A stretch of 64,000 bases of DNA from Bordetella genomosp. 10 (GTDB lineage Bacteria; Pseudomonadota; Gammaproteobacteria; Burkholderiales; Burkholderiaceae_B). The notes beneath the pieces are model-generated. The model saw only the letters and a program-made list of their open reading frames with translations. It had not been told where the DNA came from and did not search any database. Position numbers and translations under genes: made by a program. This document shows positions 61,118 to 64,000 of this stretch, in pieces; position 1 is the first letter of the stretch; each line of letters begins with the position of its first letter. The DNA is taken from NCBI RefSeq assembly GCF_002261225.1, contig NZ_NEVM01000005.1:1922001-1986000 (forward strand), given 5' to 3'.

Positions 61118-62113
61118 ATGAATCACTCCGACCCGACCTTTCCGTCCCGCCGCCGCCTGCTGATCGGCGGCGCCGCGATCGCGGCATCGTTGGCCGCGCC
61201 CGGCATCCGTGCCGCGCCGGCCTATCCCACCAAGCCGGTGCGCCTGGTCGTCCCGCTGCCGCCCGGCGGGGCGTCGGACGTGGTGGCCCGCCTCATGGGC
61301 AAGTACCTCAGCGAGAAGTGGGGCCAGCCCGTCATCGTCGAAAACCGCTCGGGGGCCAACGGCAACATCGGCGCCGCCTTCGTCGCCAAGTCCGACCCCG
61401 ACGGCTACACCCTGCTGCTGATGGACCTGGGCAGCCTGGCGATCTCGCCCAGCCTGTATCCGGACCTGAACTACCAGCCCACGCGCGACCTCGCCCCGAT
61501 CTCCGTCGTCGCGTACTCGCCGCATATCCTGGTGGTGCGCAACGGCCTGCCGGTGAAGACGATTGCCGATCTCGTCGACTATGCCCACCAGCATCCGGGC
61601 AAGCTCAACTACGGCGAAACGCCCGGCGCCATCACGCACCTGGCCGGCGTGCTGTTCGCCCGGAAAATGAACGTCGACTGGAACTACATCGGCTACAAAG
61701 GCGGCGCCCAGGTCATCGCGGACATCGCCAGCGGCCAGGTCGACGCGACGTTCAACAGCTATCTCGCCACCTATCCCCTGGTGGCCGGCGGACGGATGAA
61801 ACTGCTCGCCGTGGCCAGCCCCAAGCGCTTCGCCCAGATCCCCGACACGCCCACGGTCGCGGAAACCATCCCGGGCTTCGTCACGGGATCGTGGCAAGGC
61901 CTGCTCGCGCCGGCCGGCACGCCCGCGGCGATCATCGACAAGATCCACGCGGATATCGCCGAAATCGTGGCGTTGCCGGACGTCAGGAAGCGCTTCGAGG
62001 AACTGGGATCGGAGAAGGTCGACCAGACGCCGGCGCAGTTCAAGCAATGGCTGGAGGAGCAGACGTCCACCTGGGGCAAGATCGTGCGCGACGGGCAGGT
62101 GAAGCTGCTTTGA
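61118..62113 (+). CDS. Bug-family solute receptor with a twin-arginine-like signal
   Basis: 331 residues from MNHSDPTF; an ATG nine codons earlier (61091) has a stronger AGGAG site and may be the true start. The signal region reads SRRRLLIGGAAIAASLAAPGIRA, with an S-R-R-x-L-L pattern that suggests Tat export, unusual beside the Sec-type signals of the other Bug proteins here. Core motifs: YPTKPVRLVVPLPPGGASD, VIVENRSGANGNIG, DGYTLLLMDLGS. Second of two receptors after the GntR gene; the pair is probably co-transcribed. Confidence 0.9.
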   Translation: MNHSDPTFPSRRRLLIGGAAIAASLAAPGIRAAPAYPTKPVRLVVPLPPGGASDVVARLMGKYLSEKWGQPVIVENRSGANGNIGAAFVAKSDPDGYTLLLMDLGSLAISPSLYPDLNYQPTRDLAPISVVAYSPHILVVRNGLPVKTIADLVDYAHQHPGKLNYGETPGAITHLAGVLFARKMNVDWNYIGYKGGAQVIADIASGQVDATFNSYLATYPLVAGGRMKLLAVASPKRFAQIPDTPTVAETIPGFVTGSWQGLLAPAGTPAAIIDKIHADIAEIVALPDVRKRFEELGSEKVDQTPAQFKQWLEEQTSTWGKIVRDGQVKLL

Positions 62114-62200
62114 CACGCGCGCGTCCGGGGCCGCGCGGCGGGACCGCGATGCGCGCGGCCGGGTTTCTTGTCCGTGTTTCTTGTCATCCTGCCGGCCGCC

Positions 62201-62674
62201 CTAGATCGCGGGCTTGAGCACCATCAGGAAATACACCGCGATCATGGCGATGAAGGCGGGGTAGCCCAGGCGTTCCCACCAGAGCGCATAGCGCCAGTAC
62301 CGCGCCGGCAGGGCTGACTCGCCGCCCGCGCGCGCCGCGGCCGCCATTTTCGCCATCTCCGCCTGTAGCCAGACCACGGGCAGCCAGCAGGCCCCCGCCA
62401 AGGCGTAGAGCCCGATGGACGCCAGGATCCAGGGCGTGGTCCAGGACCAGCCCACCGTATGCGCCAGCCAGAGGCCGGACAAGGGCTGGAAGATGACGGC
62501 CGGCGTGGTGAACCAGAGGTCGGCCCTGACGACCAGTCTCGACACCGTCGCGATGGACGCCACGTCGCGCGTCCGGTTCGCGAAGAAAAGATAGAAGGCC
62601 GTGCCGAAACCGGTCCCCACCATGAGGACGGAAGACAGGATGTGCAAGGCCTTGACCACAAGATAGGAATTCAT
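62201..62674 (-). CDS. DUF2269-like small integral membrane protein
   Basis: 157 residues with four hydrophobic spans: LVVKALHILSSVLMVGTGFGTAFYLFFA near the N-terminus, VIFQPLSGLWLAHTVGW, WILASIGLYALAGACWLPVVWLQ and FIAMIAVYFLMVLKPAI at the end. Layout and the KALHILSSVLMVGTG start resemble DUF2269 (YqfA-like) proteins of unknown function. The ATG follows GAGGAGGAAA and overlaps the stop of the upstream epimerase-DoxX gene by four bases, so the two are coupled and may work together in the membrane. Confidence 0.85.
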   Translation of the reverse strand: MNSYLVVKALHILSSVLMVGTGFGTAFYLFFANRTRDVASIATVSRLVVRADLWFTTPAVIFQPLSGLWLAHTVGWSWTTPWILASIGLYALAGACWLPVVWLQAEMAKMAAAARAGGESALPARYWRYALWWERLGYPAFIAMIAVYFLMVLKPAI

Positions 62675-63990
62675 GCGTTTTCCTCCTCGCTCAACAAAAC
62701 GAACAACAGCGCCAGGATGGGCAGGTTCTTCAGGATCGGGCCGAAGGGATGCCACAGGTACTCCGGCAGCGCCACGGCGATAAGAAGGGAATAGGCCAGG
62801 ATCAGCGCCGCCTGCGCCGCCCAGAGCCGCCGCCCGGGGCGCAGCAGCGTGGCCACGCCCAGGACGAAGTCCAGCGCCGACGCCAGGTACAGCGCCAGCA
62901 GCGCCGCGGCGCCATGCAGGTGGACGCGGGCGAGCAGGTCCAGGCTGGCGGCCCGGGGATGGACGAAGGCGCTGCAGATCGCCGTCCCTATCCAGGTGAC
63001 GGCGAGCGCGCCGCGCAGCAGGGCCGGCCGCCACGCGGCCAGGGCCTCGCCGCGCAGCCGCGGCGCCTCTTCCGGACGGATGAAGCGTTCGACGCCGGCG
63101 GGCATGCGGCCCAGCGCCCGCGCGGTCGCGCCGGGGTCGGCGGTGTTGCCCGCGTTCAACATGCGCCAGGTGTCGCGCGTCAGCACCGAACCCGGGATCC
63201 GGTCCAGCAGCGCCGCGGCCAGGCCGACCAGCGGCGCGGGCGCCGCGATCCGCCACGCGGCGGGAAACGCCAGGGACTTCCGATAGGCGGCGAGCATGTC
63301 GCGGTACTCGACCTGGCTGCCGCCCACCAGGTCCAGCGGCCCGTCGCCGCCTGCTTCCGATTCCAGCAGCCTGACGACGATCTCGGCCAGCTCGTCGACG
63401 TGGATGGGCCGCAGCAATTGATGGCCGCCGGCGGGCAAGGGATGCACGGGCAGGCTCGCCAGCGCGCGGAAGAAACGCGACGAGGCGCCTGCCGTCCCGT
63501 AGACCAGGGCGGGACGGAGAATGTGGTGCGGGATGGGCAGCGACCGCAGATAATCGTCGGCCGCGCGCTTGCTCCGGAAATAAGGGGTGTCGCCGGCCTG
63601 CGCGCCCAGCGCCGAGACCTGGACGATGCGCCGCACGCCGGCCCGGCGGCACGCCTCGAACAGCGCGATCGGCGCGCGCCGGTGCAATAGATCGAAGGTC
63701 CGGCCCTTGCCTTCGACCAGGATGCCGACCGCGTTGACGACGACGTCGATATCGCGCAGGCGCGGCATCCAATCGGCGGGATCGATGTCGCGGGTGTAGT
63801 CGATGGCGATTTCGTCGTCGCGGCGGGCCGTCGTCACGCCCTTGAACACGCGGTGCCCCTGGCGCGCCAGGGCCTCGCACAGCGCGGCGCCGATGAAACC
63901 CCGCGCGCCGCAGATCAGGATGCTCAGGCATCGGCGGTCCATGTCGCGGGCCATCTTGCGGGCCATAACAGGGTCCATCACGCGGTCCAT
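62671..63990 (-). CDS. NAD(P)-dependent epimerase/dehydratase fused to a DoxX-like membrane domain
   Basis: 439 residues. The N-terminal part (about 22-300) is an atypical short-chain dehydrogenase with the Rossmann motif ILICGARGFIGAALCEALARQGH and a YFRSKRAADDYLRS segment where the catalytic Tyr-x3-Lys is expected (Y-F-R-S-K). The C-terminal part (about 325-439) has four membrane spans like DoxX/SURF4 proteins (LLRGALAVTWIGTAICSAF ... ALILAYSLLIAVALPEYLWHPFGPILKNLPILALL). A GGAG seven bases before the ATG, at the window's edge, supports the start; the first 18 residues are a Met/Asp/Arg repeat with several alternative ATGs. Such fusions are seen in proteobacteria without known function. Confidence 0.87.
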   Translation of the reverse strand: MDRVMDPVMARKMARDMDRRCLSILICGARGFIGAALCEALARQGHRVFKGVTTARRDDEIAIDYTRDIDPADWMPRLRDIDVVVNAVGILVEGKGRTFDLLHRRAPIALFEACRRAGVRRIVQVSALGAQAGDTPYFRSKRAADDYLRSLPIPHHILRPALVYGTAGASSRFFRALASLPVHPLPAGGHQLLRPIHVDELAEIVVRLLESEAGGDGPLDLVGGSQVEYRDMLAAYRKSLAFPAAWRIAAPAPLVGLAAALLDRIPGSVLTRDTWRMLNAGNTADPGATARALGRMPAGVERFIRPEEAPRLRGEALAAWRPALLRGALAVTWIGTAICSAFVHPRAASLDLLARVHLHGAAALLALYLASALDFVLGVATLLRPGRRLWAAQAALILAYSLLIAVALPEYLWHPFGPILKNLPILALLFVLLSEEENA

Positions 63991-64000
63991 ATCGATCTCC

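Noticed and set aside
1..64000. Prophage, integrative conjugative element, toxin-antitoxin or restriction/defence genes
   Set aside because: No integrase, transposase, conjugation, phage, toxin or nuclease-type product was recognised on either strand.

Overview
The window reads as a chromosomal segment of a high-GC betaproteobacterium of the Alcaligenaceae, most likely the Bordetella/Achromobacter group. The basis is six Bug-type (TctC-like) periplasmic receptor genes in 64 kb, nearly all beside small catabolic clusters and without their own TctA/TctB membrane genes; strong G/C bias at third codon positions; and the density of LysR, IclR and GntR regulators. The genus call is inference. No rRNA, tRNA, CRISPR array, insertion sequence or phage gene was seen.

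Layout. 1-2.3 kb: the end of a class III aminotransferase, a relic of a TonB-dependent receptor and an MFS exporter. 2.4-9.3 kb: a LysR regulator and a six-gene catabolic operon (Bug receptor, amidohydrolase, MaoC dehydratase, two crotonases, CoA transferase). This block is bounded by a perfect 50-bp direct repeat; one copy is the 3' end of a clpP-like gene, so it looks like a 6.9-kb islet inserted at that gene. 9.3-12.4 kb: ClpP-like protease, sigma factor and a DHA2 exporter, with two 15-bp tandem arrays. 12.4-19.9 kb: a hydantoinase/oxoprolinase operon (hyuA-hyuB-Bug-aldehyde dehydrogenase) divergent from its LysR regulator. 19.9-27.4 kb: a periplasmic parvulin, a secreted esterase, an Ldh-family dehydrogenase, a PanE-like reductase and a sulfonate/taurine-type ABC importer. 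27.5-33.4 kb: an XRE-cupin regulator facing a Bug-class II aldolase pair, then a LigJ-type hydratase with its Bug and an IclR regulator, each with clear palindromic operators. 33.5-37.8 kb: prpF-acnD of the methylcitrate cycle with a small gene upstream. 37.9-43.4 kb: a FixL/FixJ-type two-component pair and an mgtA operon with a candidate acidic leader peptide. 43.4-48.2 kb: MFS exporter, LysR, malic enzyme. 48.4-53.2 kb: a four-gene lipid operon (sterol-desaturase-like, fatty-acid-desaturase-like, a ketoacyl-synthase-III/diiron-oxidase fusion, and an unknown protein). 53.3-56.8 kb: two universal stress proteins with FNR/ANR-like boxes and a NarX/NarL-type pair. 56.8-62.1 kb: an Ldh-type dehydrogenase, an enolase-superfamily dehydratase, a GntR regulator and two Bug receptors. 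62.2-64 kb: a DUF2269-like membrane protein and an epimerase-DoxX fusion.

How it works together. Most of the window is scavenging metabolism: periplasmic receptors bind organic acids, local regulators sense them, and hydratases, dehydrogenases, aldolases and CoA-dependent enzymes feed them to central metabolism. The strongest candidate for an undescribed system is the lipid operon at 48.4-53.2 kb. Its fused condensing enzyme and diiron oxidase, preceded by two His-box membrane oxygenases in overlapping genes, suggests biosynthesis of a modified fatty-acid-derived product. The mgtA leader, the clpP-anchored islet and the repeat element that has become protein-coding are the other main points.
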